Positions 21,354-32,741 of a stretch of DNA of 64,000 nt are shown piece by piece. The position numbers and the translations under genes are program-made. A model generated the notes under the pieces. That model did not search any database, was not told the DNA's origin, and saw only the letters and a program-made list of their open reading frames with translations. The first letter of the stretch is position 1. Every line of letters starts with the position of its first letter. The DNA is taken from assembly GCA_036365145.1 (NCBI GenBank), contig JAEOAD010000240.1, positions 1,302,001 to 1,366,000 on the forward strand. The letters are read 5' to 3'. Source of the DNA: Orientallactaga sibirica (Eukaryota; Chordata; Mammalia; Rodentia; Dipodidae).

Positions 21354-23064
21354 ATGGATTTCCCTAGTAGGCTTGGTGCTCTGTGGAGTTGGTTCTCCAA
21401 CTTCAGTGCCACTAAAGGCTCTGCTGGTAATAAGGAGAGCACTTTAAGTGGTAATAAGGAGGGCACTAATAATCCATGGTGTGCACTATTTAACGAACTC
21501 CATGAGATAGATGTATTTAGTGATTCTGAGTCATATCTTGTGAGGAGCAAGGAATTTAGTGACTCTGTATCTAGAACTTTTGAATATTTGTGGAAAAGTA
21601 AGACGCATGATGATGCTGGATGGTTTCTTCTGGCATCGCTAGATAACTGTTGGGAGAAAAGCAGAAGCTCCAAAAGGAAATTTCCAAGCTTAAGACCCAC
21701 GTACATGATCTGAAGGTTTCTAAGGGTGCCCTGGAGGAAAATCTCCTGTCTAGTCAGAACAGGGCTCGAATTGCAGAAAACCAAACCCAAGCTCTCATTG
21801 TAAGATTAGCTAACTTGCAGCATAAGCTCAATTCCCAGCCTCACAAGCTATCAGAAGTTAAAGTGAGGGCATTGGTTGGAAAAGAGTGGGATCCCATGAT
21901 TTGGGATGGGGATGTATGGGAAGACCCTGAAGAATCTGGGGACATTGAACTCTTAGATTCTGAAGAAGTTGTTTTGCATGAGAATGTGGCTTCCCCTCCT
22001 TTAGCTGCAGGTGCATCCCCATCCCCACCCCCTGAGGGAGTCACTCCTTCTTTGTCTGAGGAAGCAGTAATGACCCTCCCTGCAGGATGTGCTGATGCTT
22101 CTCAGAGCCCACACATCTTTGCCTCGAGGCCTATAACAAGGCATAAGGCTAGGCATGCCCCTAAAGGGGAGTTAGAAAGAGTGACTCAAGAGGAAGTGAG
22201 ATACACTCCTAAAGAACTTCAGGAGCTTTCTAACTTGTACAGGCAGAAGCATGGGGAATATATGTGGGAATGGATTTTAAGAGTGTGGGATGATGGAGGA
22301 AGGAATATAAAATTAGATCAAGCTGAATTTATTGAAAATGGGCCCACTAACCAGAGATTTTAGATTTAACACTGCAGCTCATGCAGTTGGAAGAGGTGCC
22401 AAGAGTTTATTTGATTGGTTGGCTGAAGTATGGATCCAAAGATGGCCTACTGTGAATGAGCTTGAGCTGCCTGATATCCCTTGGCTTAATGTTGATGAAG
22501 GGATTAAAAGGCTCAGAGAACTTGGAATGCTGGAGTGGATTTACCATGTAAACTCATCTTTAAGCCCGCAATAGGAGCATGCAGAAGATGTGCCCTTCAC
22601 TAAGACTATTAGAAACATATTTGTGAGGGGAGCCACAGCACACTTAAAGTCCTCAATCATTGGTCTTTTATGTAAAGAAGACATCACAGTGGGAGCCGCA
22701 GTTGCTACATTAGGTGACTTAGACACAATGGGTCTAACTGGCTCTCTGGGGTAACAAGGGCCAAGTATCAGCACTGAATCGCCAAAGGCAAGGTGAGCGT
22801 GTTTACCATAATGGACAGCGCAGGCAAAACAATGCTCGTAACTGTATGACTCGTGTAGACCTTTGGTACTGGCTGCTTAATCATGGTATTCCCAGAAGTG
22901 AAATAGATAAAAAGCCTACTAAGTTCCTGCTTGATCTGTATAAGCAGAGAAGTTCCAGAGCAAAGAACCAAAAGGCCACTTTGAATTATAGCAACAGAGA
23001 ATCAAGGCCTCTTACCCAGTTTCCAGACTTGAGCCAGTTTACAGATCCTGAGCCCCTTGATTGA
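21354..23064 (+). pseudogene. gag: ERV-L gag remnant
   Basis: Gag forms the retroviral core. Open pieces at 21354-21713, 21650-22363, 22332-22574 and 22846-23064 change frame near 21655 and 22345 and meet a stop at 22572. The second piece starts with a heptad-like coiled coil (about residues 1-70), then an acidic and Pro-rich linker, then a capsid-like segment around YRQKHGEYMWEWILRVWDDG. The copy on the opposite strand at 62842-63678 keeps the junction near 22345 open, so the shifts here are lesions. I saw no CCHC zinc knuckle. Confidence 0.75.
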
Positions 23065-23082
23065 AGGGGTGGCTGGGTCCCT

Positions 23083-25783
23083 TTGAGGAAGGACCCTCCC
23101 ATAATCCCCAAAAGTTTCAATATTAAGCTTAATCCTATCCTTCCTCAGAGGGACCGATGGCCTTTTGCTAGGGTAACTGTACACTGGGGAAAAGGCAATA
23201 ATCAGACTTTTCAGGGCTTACTGGACACTGGCTCAGAATTGACATTGATTCCAGGAGACCCCAACCAGCATCGTGGCCCTCCAGTTAAAGTAGGTGGTTA
23301 TGGAGGTCAGGTGATCAATGGAGTTTTGGCGAATGTTAGACTGACAGTAGGTCCAGTGGGTCCCCAAACTCATCCTGTGGTTATTTCCCCAGTCCCAGAA
23401 TGCATAATTGGGATAGATATACTTAGGAGCTGGCAAAACCCCCACATTGGTTCTTTGACTTGTGGGGTGAGGGCCATTGTGGTTGGAAAGGCCAAATGGA
23501 AGCCATTGGAGCTCCCTCTACCAAGGAAAATAGTGAACCAGAAACAGTATCGCATCCCTGGAAGAACTGCAGAGATTAATGCCACTATAAAGGACTTGAA
23601 GGATGCAGGGGTGGTGGTTCCCACCACATCTCCCTTTAACTCCCATATTTGGCCTGTTCAGAAGACAGACGGATCCTGGAGAAGGACAGTGGATTATCAG
23701 AAACTTAATCAGGTGGTGACTCCAATTGCAGCTGCTGTACCTGATGTGGTTTCTTTACTTGAGCAGATTAACACATCTCCTGGTACCTGGTATGCAGCTA
23801 TTGATCTTGTGAATGCCTTCTTCTCCATACCTGTCCATAAGGACCACCAGAAGTAATTTGCCTTCAGCTGGCAAGGTCAGTAGTACACATTTACTGTGTT
23901 ACCTCAAGGTTATATTAACTCTCCAGCCCTGTGTCATAGCTTAGTTCTCAGGGATCTTGATCGTCTGTGCCTTCCACAAGGTGTCACATTGGTCCATTAT
24001 ATCGATGACACTATGCTGATTGGATTGAATGAGCAGGAGGTGGCAGCCACTCTGGAGTTGCTGGTACAGCATATGCACATCAGGGGATGGGAAATAAATC
24101 CATCCAAAATTCAAGGACCTTCCACCTCCGTGAAATTTCTAGGAGTCCAGTGGTGTGGGGCATGCAGGGATATTCCTTCTAAGGTGAAGGATAAGTTGTT
24201 GCACCTGGCCCCTCCTGCCACTAAGAAGGAAGCACAACATCTAGTGGGCCTATTTGGATTTTGGAGACAGCACATTACTCACTTGGGTGTGTTACTCCTT
24301 CCCATATACCAAGTGACTCAGAAAGCTACTAGTTTTCAGTGGGACTCAGAACAAGAGAAGGCTCTTCAATGGGTTCAGGCTGCTGTGCAGGCGGCTCTGC
24401 CACTTGGGCCATATGATCCAGCAGATCCAATGATACTTGAGGTGTCAGTGGCAGATAGGGATGCTGTTTGGAGCCTTTGGCAGGCCCCCATAGGTGAATC
24501 ACACCGGAGGCCCTTGGATTCTGGAGCAAGGCCCTGCCATCATCTGCGGACAATTATTCTCCCTTTGAGAGACAGCTCTTGGCTTGCTATTAGGCCTTAA
24601 TAGAAACTGAATGCTTGACAATGGGCCATCAAATTATTATGCGACCTGAGCTGCCCATTATGAGCTGGGTGTTATCTGACCCACCAGACCGTAAAGTTGG
24701 ACGTGCATAGCAGCAGTCCATCATCAAGTGGAAGTGGTATATCCATGACCGGGCTCGAGCAGGCCCTGAAGCATGGTAAGTTACATGAGGAGGTTGCCCA
24801 AATGCCTATGGTTGCTACTCCTGTTTCAATGCCTTCTGTCCCCAAGCATGCACCTATGGCATCATGGGGTGTGCCCTATGATCAGTTGACTGAAGAGGAG
24901 AAGACCAGGGCATGGTTTACAGATGGTTCAGCACGCTATGCGGGCACATCCCAGAAGTGGACAGCTGCAGCATTACAGCTCCTTGCTGGGACAACTCTGA
25001 AGGACTGTGGTGAAGTCTTCACAATGGGCAGAACTACAGGCAGTACACACGGTTGTGCATTTTGCTTGGAAAGAAAAATGGCCAGATGTGCGGTTATACA
25101 CTGATTCATGGGCTGTGGCCAATGGTTTGGCAGGATGGTCCGGGACATGGAAGGAGCATGATTGGAAAATTGGTGAAAAGGACATTTGGGGAAGATGTAT
25201 GTGGATAGAGCTCTCTGAATGGGCAAAGGATATAACGATACTTGTGTCCCATGTTAATGCTCATCAGAAGGTGACCTCATCAGAGGAGGACTTTAATAAT
25301 CAAGTAGATAAGCTGACACGTTCTGTGGACAGTGGTCAACCTCTTTCCTCAGCCACCCCTGTCATTGCCCAATGGGCCCATGAACAAAGTGGCCATGGTG
25401 GCAGGGATGCAGGTTATGCATGGGCCCAACAACACGGACTTCCACTAACTAAGGCTGACCTGGCTACGGCTGCTGCTGAGTGCCAAATCTGCCAGCAGCA
25501 GAGACCAACTCTGAGCCCCCGATATGGTAGTATTCCACGGGGTGACCAGCCAGCAACTTGGTGGCAAGTTGACTATATTAGACCTCTTCCGTCATGGAAA
25601 GGGCAGCGTTTTGTCCTTACTGGAATAGACACTTATTCTGGGTATGCATTTGCTTTGCCTGCACGTAATGCTTCTGCCAAAACTACTACCTGTGGGCTTA
25701 CAGAATGCCTTATCCACCATCATGGAATTCCACACAGCATTGCTTCTGATCAAGGAACTCATTTCACAGCCAAGGAAGTATAG
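23083..25783 (+). pseudogene. pol: ERV-L pro-pol remnant: protease, RT, RNase H, integrase
   Basis: Domains in order: aspartic protease with [12 protein letters not shown] (active-site DTGS at residues 48-51 of the frame starting 23083) and GIDIL; reverse transcriptase with the YIDD box at 23998-24009; RNase H with WFTDGSA near 24913 and YTDSWAVANGL near 25100; integrase with an H-H-C-C zinc site (HEQSGHGG, CQICQQ) and the VDYI and SDQGTHF blocks near 25565 and 25748. Lesions: stops at 23854-23856 and 23881-23883 in the RT, frameshifts near 24510 and 25010, and a TAG at 25781 just after the second catalytic Asp region, before the expected Glu. Not functional as it stands. Confidence 0.9.
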
Positions 25784-25995
25784 CAGTGGGCTCATGATCA
25801 TGGAATTCACTGATCTTACCATGTGCCCCACCACCTTGAAGCAGCTGACTTGATAGAGCTGCAGTGCCAACTAGGTGGCAATAGCTTGGAGGGCTGGGGC
25901 GTGTCCTCCAGCAGGCTGTACATGCTCTGAATCAGTGTCCTATATATGGTGCTTTTTCTCCTATAGCCCGGATTCACGGGTCCAGGAATCAAGGG

Positions 25996-26580
25996 GTGGA
26001 AATGGGAATGGTACCACTTACCATCACCCCAAGTGACCCATTAGCCAAATTTTTGCTTCCTGTACCCACAACCTTATGCTCTGCTGGCCTAGAGGTCTTG
26101 GTTCCAGAGGAGGGAGTGCTTTTGCCAGGAGGCACAAAGAACATTCCATTGAACTGGAAGCTAAGATTTCCCCCTGGCCACTTTGGGCTCCTGATGCCCT
26201 TGAGTGCACAGGCTGAGAAAGGAGTTACAATGTTAGCAGGGGTGATTGATCCAGACTACCAGGGGGAAATTGGACTGCTCCTCCACAATGGAGGTAAGGA
26301 AGAATATGTCTGGAGTGCTGGAGATTCTCTAGGGCGTCTCTTGGTGTTACCATGCCCTATTATCAAAGTCAATGGACAACTGCAACAACCTAATCAAGGC
26401 AATGTGATAAATGGCCCAGATCCATCAGGAATGAAGGTATGGGTCACCCCTCCACGTAAAGAACCAAGACCTGCTGAGGTGCTTGCTGAAGGTGGAGGAA
26501 ATACTGAATGGGTAGTAGAAGAAGACAGTAACAAATGCCAGCTAAGGCCACAGGACCAGTTACAAAAACATGGACTGTAA
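25996..26580 (+). CDS. ERV-L dUTPase open reading frame, 194 aa
   Basis: dUTPase hydrolyses dUTP to dUMP and limits uracil in viral DNA; in ERV-L it forms the C-terminal part of Pol. Visible motifs: AGLEVLVPEE (motif 1, about 30-39), PPGHFGLLMPLS (motif 2, 59-70), AGVIDPDYQGEIGLLLHN (motif 3, 81-98, with the conserved Asp in VID) and GDSLGRLLVLP (motif 4). The Gly-rich motif 5 is not evident. In the intact element it would be read through from integrase; here the ATG is simply the first Met of the open stretch. It has no stop or shift, unlike the rest of pol. The inverted copy at 59381-59944 is broken. Confidence 0.8.
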   Translation: MEMGMVPLTITPSDPLAKFLLPVPTTLCSAGLEVLVPEEGVLLPGGTKNIPLNWKLRFPPGHFGLLMPLSAQAEKGVTMLAGVIDPDYQGEIGLLLHNGGKEEYVWSAGDSLGRLLVLPCPIIKVNGQLQQPNQGNVINGPDPSGMKVWVTPPRKEPRPAEVLAEGGGNTEWVVEEDSNKCQLRPQDQLQKHGL

Positions 26581-26925
26581 TTGCCATGAGTGTTCCTGTC
26601 TTACCTTGTTAAGAGTGTTTAAACATATGTACACCAATATTAAGATGCTTTCATTCTTCCTCTATTTCTCTATTAGGTAATTAATACTGATTAAGATCAT
26701 ATTGCTAGTTAACCACTGTTGAATTTATATTTGACTTATTATGTGAGACTAAGCCTTCCTCAAGGAACTTGCTTTGTGTGTGGGGGGATGTTTGTGCGTT
26801 TCCGGTTGTACGAGGGATAGTTAAATCATGTTAGGCAGAATTATGACCTTGTTACTGTCTTCATTTGGAAATAAAGTAGAACATAAGGATATATGGCTTA
26901 GTGTCAAGTTGACAAGGGGTGGACT
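26581..26925 (+). other. ERV-L 3' untranslated region with polypurine-like tract
   Basis: No open frame and no env. AAGGGGTGGA at 26914-26923, two bases before the 3' LTR, is the likely polypurine tract, interrupted by one T. Confidence 0.55.
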
Positions 26926-27467
26926 TGTGATGGTTAAGTTTATATCAACTTGATTTGTTTAGCAATCCACAGACATTCCTCATAAGTGTGTCTCTGAGGC
27001 TGCCTCTAGGAAGGATTAACTAAAGGAAGAACCCTTCCCCCAGGGTGAGCCCTTCCCCCAGAGTGGGCGGCCCCTCTTGGAGGAGGGGGCTGGTTGATAA
27101 AAAGGAGCTCTGGGAAGAAAGGCTCTCTCTCCCACCTGGCTGCCGGTGCTGCTTGCTGCTTGCCACTGGGTGCTTGCTGCTTGGTGTTTTCTGCTTGGTA
27201 CTTGCTGCTTGGTGTTGCTGCTTTCCAGTGTGGACTGAAGACCAGGGTGGACTGAAGAGCAGCATCTCTCCAGGAAGCCTCCAGGCCTTCAGTGCCGGAT
27301 TGGGACTGCTGAGGCCTCCAGCCTCGTGGACTGAGCAGCTACCAGGTTTCTTGACTCTCGGACCTGCAACCTGCTATTGCTGGACTGAGTAAGATAATCC
27401 AATAAATTCCCTTTTAATACAATTCATTCTATCCATTCTGTTCCTCTAGAGAACCCTGACTAATACA
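26926..27467 (+). repeat. 3' LTR of the ERV-L provirus
   Basis: 542 bp, same ends as the 5' LTR. By eye 19 substitutions and one single-base indel separate the two. Confidence 0.93.
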
Positions 27468-27610
27468 GTGGTGCACGCCTTTAATCCCACCATTTGGGAG
27501 ACAGAGGTAGAAGAATTGCTGTGAGTTCAAGGACACCATGAAACTACATAGTGAATTCCAGGTCACTGGGCTAGAGTGAGACCCTACTTCGAAAAGCCAA
27601 AAAATAAAAA
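27468..27610 (+). mobile_element. 3' piece of the B1 that hosts the ERV-L provirus
   Basis: GTGGTGCACGCCTTTAATCCC continues the B1 begun at 20751, with the GTGGT repeated as target-site duplication, and ends in an A-rich tail. Confidence 0.92.
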
Positions 27611-27894
27611 AAAATTAAAAAAATTAAAAACATGTAATATAATATAGAGATTGGAACTACATTCCAGTTGGTTTATTCTTAGAGTAAAACTGCAGTGTAC
27701 AGCTAGGATCTGGTTAATGTGTACTAAAGACTCCAGAGTCCATTGAGTCAATTTTTATATAATTCTTAAAAGTACTCTATATAGTCTTCTGGTCCATGCT
27801 AGTGGAAGTTGCTAGTGGGCATGATATACTTGTTTTCATTCTGGGAAAATCCAAGTTTATTAGTTGTCATTGCCTGTAAGATGTTTAAGTTTCA
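27611..27894. other. Nothing recognised
   Basis: AT-rich sequence without a reading frame or repeat I can name. Confidence 0.4.
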
Positions 27895-29183
27895 TTGTGT
27901 GTATTCATGCATGTGAGTGCCAGAATGTGCATGTTGATGCAGGATTTGGGGGCTTAGGAGGGGTCCCCCAGACTTTATGAATCCCAAGTTTTAGTTTCGT
28001 CCTACCTTTCATAAAAATTAATAAAGTTGGACTTAAGAAGGATAACTTAATTACTAAGTTTATTTCAGGGAAAGTCACAAATTATGGTGTTTATTTAAGG
28101 AAGATTGGGATTTAAGAGAACCTGAGGCTTTTAAAGAGAGATTAAAGTAGAGCCACAAACTCATGGGAGACTTAGGAGGGACCCACATGGCATTTCCATG
28201 TGCTTTTCAATGTACGGAAGTTAAGAGGGTAAATGGTGAGGCTCAAGGAAAAATGATAGGGCATATATCAAAGCAGAGATCAAGACATTCAGAAGAGAAA
28301 TGAATAATTAAGAGAGCTACACTTATGGTCACCCTGAGTTTAAAGTAATCACACAGGTAACAGGCCTGGAGTTGGAAAAAGCACCCACATGATAGATCTA
28401 GAGTGTAAGAGAAATGTGAACATGGTACATTCAGAGACCAGAGGAAAATCATACATATAATTAAAGTGAGAATTAACCAAAACTATAAAGTAGAAGCAAG
28501 CAGAAAAACCATTCAGACCAAGAAGCAGTGTTCTGGCTCTCACCCAACCAGGCTGGGCTGGGAAACCACTCATGTGTATCCAAATAGGAATGAGAGGGAA
28601 TCCAAACATAGTGGACAGGAGGAAGTCCACAGACTTCATAATATAGAAAAAGTATTCTTTCAGTCAGATTCAGGTATTCAATGGGAAGACAGGATTGATT
28701 TGTAGATTTGAAGGGTGAACCCTAGGGCCAGGGCTGTTTATTTAGGTAGTGTGCTAGACTGTGGGCAGCAGGGGGCAGTGTCTTGATCAGACACTTGTTC
28801 CATTCCTGCTAAGAGTTCCATTCTTGTGTCAGGGTGAGGTGGCATGTGGGGTGTCATTTCCTGGTTCTCGCTGGACCTTAAGCTCTAGATGAAACTGCCT
28901 AAAAGAAACTAGCTGTCTCCTATTCTCCTTCAATGTCACAGTGTATATGTAGAGGTTAGAGGACAACTTTTAGGTGTTAGTGCTCACCTTCCACCACATT
29001 TGAGGCAGGGTCTTTTGTTAATTGTTGATATACTTATGTTCACCAGGCTGGCTGGTCTGTGAGCTTCCAGGAAATTCTCTCCTGTCTTTGCCTACCATCT
29101 TACCATTGAGATGCCATAGCTTCTAAATTTTACATGGGGTCTGGCCAAGCCCTTTATCAACTGAATCATCTCTCTACCCTGGC
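27895..29183 (-). mobile_element. B3-like SINE split by a long LTR
   Basis: The pieces at 27895-27931 and 28941-29183 (AGGTTAGAGGACAACTTTTAG to ATCATCTCTCTACCCTGG) make one antisense B3-like SINE interrupted at 27932-28940. Confidence 0.7.
27932..28940 (-). mobile_element. Probable ~1-kb solo LTR inside the B3-like SINE
   Basis: Begins TGTTGATGCAGG and ends CAATGTCACA on the plus strand, with flanks GTGCA (27927-27931) and GTGTA (28941-28945) as a 4-of-5 duplication. A minus-strand AATAAA (TTTATT at about 28059) lies near its 3' end. No retroviral coding sequence is seen. The family is unknown to me; at about 1,009 bp it is long for a rodent LTR. Confidence 0.6.
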
Positions 29184-29772
29184 AGCAAGTTTAAAAATTT
29201 TTTTTTCTCTGAAATTAGAAAGAGATGAAAATCAAATAAAGTATTAAGTGATGTTAGTTGTTTCAAAGATGGGTATTCAGTAATTACTGAGAATTTGGAA
29301 ATCTAAGAATTGTGTTAGCATTGAATACATATAATTTCTGTAACTTCCTTAAATGGATTATCATGGAATTGTCGTTATTTTGATTATCCCCTTTGTGAGG
29401 TTTAGGGCCATGTGTCTAACATTGATGAGAACCTTCCTGTCTGTTTTGTACTTACTAGGGTTTTTCAGTGCCTGTCCATATCTTTTCTAGTAAGATTACA
29501 CCGTCATGCTGTGCACCCACCCTCTGTTCCAAAGGTGTTCCGTTCTTTTGCTTATCTTCTCGCTTAGAGGGATTTTTATAGCAGTGTGTTAGAAATCATC
29601 AGCCATGTCCACCACCTGGCTATTTTCTCCTTGAACAGGTATAGCAGGTAACACTGAGTCAGTAGCAGTTTGGCTCATAGGTTGGAGTGCCCAGTTCTAT
29701 GCAAAAGCTCACTCTAATACTACAGTGAAGGTCCAAACACAGTGTTCTGATAAAGGAGCATAAAGAGCAAAG
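29184..29772. other. No gene recognised
   Basis: Mixed sequence without a clear open frame or repeat. Confidence 0.4.
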
Positions 29773-29926
29773 TTTTTGTTGTTGTTGTTGTTGTTGTTTC
29801 CAGGTAGGGGTTCACTCTAGCCCAGGCTGACCTGGAATTCATCATGTAGTCTCAGGGTGGCCTTGAATTCATGGCAGTCCTCCTACCTCTGCCTCAGTAC
29901 TGGGATTAAAGGCATGTGCCACCCAC
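29773..29926 (-). mobile_element. B1-like SINE with (TTG)n tail
   Basis: Antisense B1; its A-rich tail has become a GTT repeat at 29777-29799. Confidence 0.9.
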
Positions 29927-30116
29927 CCAATTGTCAAACATTTTTACTAGCCTTTTTAATGCTTTGCCTTCTGCTTCTCCCAGGGACATAGTTTACTCCA
30001 AGCAGAGAGGTTACCAGCCACCCTTTAGTTTGTCCTATAATTCTCAACAGTGTTTCACCGGCCAAAATGCAAGCCAATGGAAACGTTCTCTTGTAACAAT
30101 TCATCATTAGTACTTT

Positions 30117-30291
30117 TATTTTTATTTTATTTTATTTTATTTTATTTTGGTTTTTTGAGGTAGGATCTCACTCTGGCCCAGGCTGACCTGGAATTAACTA
30201 TGTAGTCTCAGGGTGGCCTTGAACTCATGGCAATCCTCCTACCTCTGCCTCCTGAGTGCTGGGATTAAAGGCGTGCACCACCACGCCTGGC
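30117..30291 (-). mobile_element. B1-like SINE
   Basis: (TTTTA)n tail, TTGAGGTAGGATCTCACTC to CACCACGCCTGGC. TACTTTTATTTTT occurs on both sides. Confidence 0.93.
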
Positions 30292-30297
30292 TTACTT

Positions 30298-30515
30298 TTA
30301 TTTTTTTCAGACAAGGTCTCATATGTTTGAGGTTTGCCTCAAAATCACTATGTAGCTGAGGATGATGTTGACCTTTTCATTCTTCTGCGTCAACCTTCTG
30401 CATGCTGGGATTACAGCCATGCACCGCTGTTTATGCAATGCCTTGGGATCAGCCAAGGACCTCATGAATGCTAGGCAAGCACTCTGCCAATTGAGCTATA
30501 TTCCCAAGTCCCTCA
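30298..30515 (-). mobile_element. B4-like SINE (B1 body plus classic ID head)
   Basis: Antisense: a diverged B1 part, then CTAGGCAAGCACTCTGCCAA TTGAGCTATA-type sequence, the reverse complement of the rodent ID element head. Confidence 0.8.
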
Positions 30516-30655
30516 TCATTATTTCTGGAAGAAAAGAAAAACACCAAGCAGAATATAGTGATAGTTGTATAGTCCTAAAAGAAGTCTACCTGTCTCATCT
30601 ACTCATTCCTTTCTGAATGGTCTGAAGCATTTTCTCTTGCTGGTGAGGAGAAAAA

Positions 30656-30694
<39 letters not shown>

Positions 30695-31189
30695 GAAACA
30701 AGTCATTTAGAAAAAAAGAAACCATTTTGTTCATTTTCTTTCCAGTCCGCACTCCCCACTCCCCTTTCCCTAAGCCAGCCCATAGTAATGAGTGCTAAGG
30801 AACACTCCCAAACCAATTTTCATAATGATCTCATTAGTTAGCGAAACCAACGTCTGGTTACATTCTTTTATTTTGTTAACTAACAGGTACTTAGTTCTTG
30901 AGAGAAAAAGCACATTTGAAAGATTTTAGTTTTTCTCTAAGAAATACCCCAATTACTTTTTAAAATGGTGACACATTAGCAATTACAAGCTCACCACTAA
31001 CCAAATGGGATACATTTAGGCAAATTAGGCTCCCCCACACTTACTGAGACTGTCCCAACTGAGGTGGTTCTCTCAACTGTCAATTAGCCAATTGGCCTTT
31101 GGCCCACCCGTTTTCTAGGCAAACTTGATAGTTAGACATGACCCCATGGGAAAAGGAATCTGGGTACTTTGACAAGATGATCATCCTCT
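30516..31189. other. Unique-looking sequence with a (TG)n microsatellite
   Basis: A (TG)16-17 run at about 30659-30692. No gene recognised. Confidence 0.6.
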
Positions 31190-31456
31190 TTTTTTAAAAA
31201 AAAAATTTATTTATTTTTATTTTTGGAAGAGAGAGACAGAGAGAGGAGAGAAAGAGGCAGACAGAGAGCATGGGCATGCCAGGGCCTTTCAGCTGCTGTA
31301 AACAAACTCCAAATGTGTGTGCCCCCTTGTGCTTATCTGTAACATTGCACGTTTGTGTCTCTTTTGCGCCTGACTATAACGGGACCTGGAGATTCAAATA
31401 AGCATTCTTAGGCTTCACAAGCAAGTGCCTTAACCACTAAGCCATCTCTCCAGCCC
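31190..31456 (-). mobile_element. ID-like SINE, long variant
   Basis: Antisense: A/T tail, GAGA-rich run, ending GCCATCTCTCCAGCCC. Confidence 0.9.
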
Positions 31457-31819
31457 TGATCGTGCTCTGATATTGGTGGGACCACACTGGGAAGAAAGTA
31501 TATTTTGTAGAAGTTTTGTGAAGTAAATGATGGCTGGGAAAGTGATATTTGAAGTAATTAAAATCCGGTTATCTGCACCTTAAAGAACATGGGACAAAAT
31601 TGTGAAGAGAAGACTTCTCTTGTCAAGATGCAAGAAGGTTGTTCCCATCCTCCATGAAAAATGGGTAGCCTAGTATATAAACAATGAGCTCCCTGAACTC
31701 CTGCATGTGATAGTTGTTCCTCTATTTCATACGATGCTCTTGTGGCTGTCAGCTTCCCACATGCCATATAGACTCCTTACAAGTTCCAGTCACTTTTCTG
31801 ACACTCCTGGACATAATCC

Positions 31820-31850
<31 letters not shown>

Positions 31851-32242
31851 TAGACTATTGCTGTCCACAATGAAACTATCAGAGTTCTTCACCATGTCTC
31901 TGCACTTTAGGTGAGTCTATCAGATTTTGGCATAACAAAAAAAAAATAACATTGGAAACAGAAAAGATGTTTAAAATTTTATACTAAATATAACCTTCTC
32001 CGTAGTGCAAAAAGAAAAATGAACACTTAGTTTCATGGCCTTGTTAACCTGTTCTTAAGTCTGAGTAACTCCATTAGAACATCCTCTTCTTTAAACTTCT
32101 GTGGGAGTCATCTTTCAGGAACTTTATGCTATGCACACAGCATTTATTTTGTCTCAGGATACATCATAATTCTATAGCAACACATTTTCTGAGATTTATA
32201 TATATATTTACATATACAGGCGTGGCCTCTCCAAAGTACAGT
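31457..32242. other. No gene recognised; (TTTTG)n patch
   Basis: A TTTTG repeat at about 31822-31849. Several short frames have no recognisable domain. Confidence 0.4.
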
Positions 32243-32247
32243 CCATC

Positions 32248-32736
32248 TGTATTAGTCAGGGTTCTCCAGAGGAACAGAACTGATAGAATGAATTGTTTTA
32301 AAAGGGAATTTATTGGATTAGTTTACAACAGTCCAGCAATAGCAGGTTGGAGACCCGAGAGTCAAGGAACCCGGTAGCTGCTCAGTCCACGAGGCTGGAT
32401 GCCTCAGCAGTCCCGATCCGGCACTGGAGGCCTGAAGGCGTCCTGGAGAGACGCTGCTCTTCAGTCCACACTGGAAAGCAGCAAGTACCAAGCAGAGAAC
32501 AGCGAGCAGCACCGGCAGCCAGACGGGAGGAGAGGATGCCTTTCTTCCCAGAGCTTCTTTTTATAAACCAGTCCCCTCCTTGGAGAGGGGCCGCCCACTC
32601 TGGGGGAAGGGCTCACCCTGGGTCAATGATTCTTCCTTTAGTTAATCCTTCCTAGAGGCAACCTCAGAGACACACTTATGAGGAAGGTTATGTGGATTCC
32701 TAAACAGATCAAGTTGACACAAACTTAACCATCACA
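32248..32736 (-). mobile_element. Solo ERV-L LTR, same family as the provirus
   Basis: 489 bp, antisense to the LTRs at 20767 and 26926, from TGTATTAGTCAGG to CTTAACCATCACA. The perfect 5-bp duplication CCATC is at 32243-32247 and 32737-32741. Shorter than the provirus LTRs because part of the CTGCTTGG-rich middle is missing. Confidence 0.93.
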
Positions 32737-32741
32737 CCATC

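Larger units (their letters stand above)
20767..27467 (+). mobile_element. Complete ERV-L-type provirus, two LTRs, inserted in a B1
   Basis: A class III endogenous retrovirus of 6.7 kb with LTRs at 20767-21309 and 26926-27467, a primer-binding-like site, gag, pro-pol and a dUTPase after integrase. The last feature is characteristic of ERV-L. The perfect 5-bp duplication GTGGT (20762-20766, 27468-27472) is part of the interrupted B1. No env-like frame is present, as usual for ERV-L. The two LTRs differ at about 20 positions by eye (roughly 3.7%), so the insertion is fairly recent for this class, yet gag and pol carry stops and frameshifts. Confidence 0.93.

Noticed and set aside
26581..26925. 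Possible env gene between dUTPase and the 3' LTR
   Set aside because: Only about 345 bp without an open frame; ERV-L elements normally lack env.
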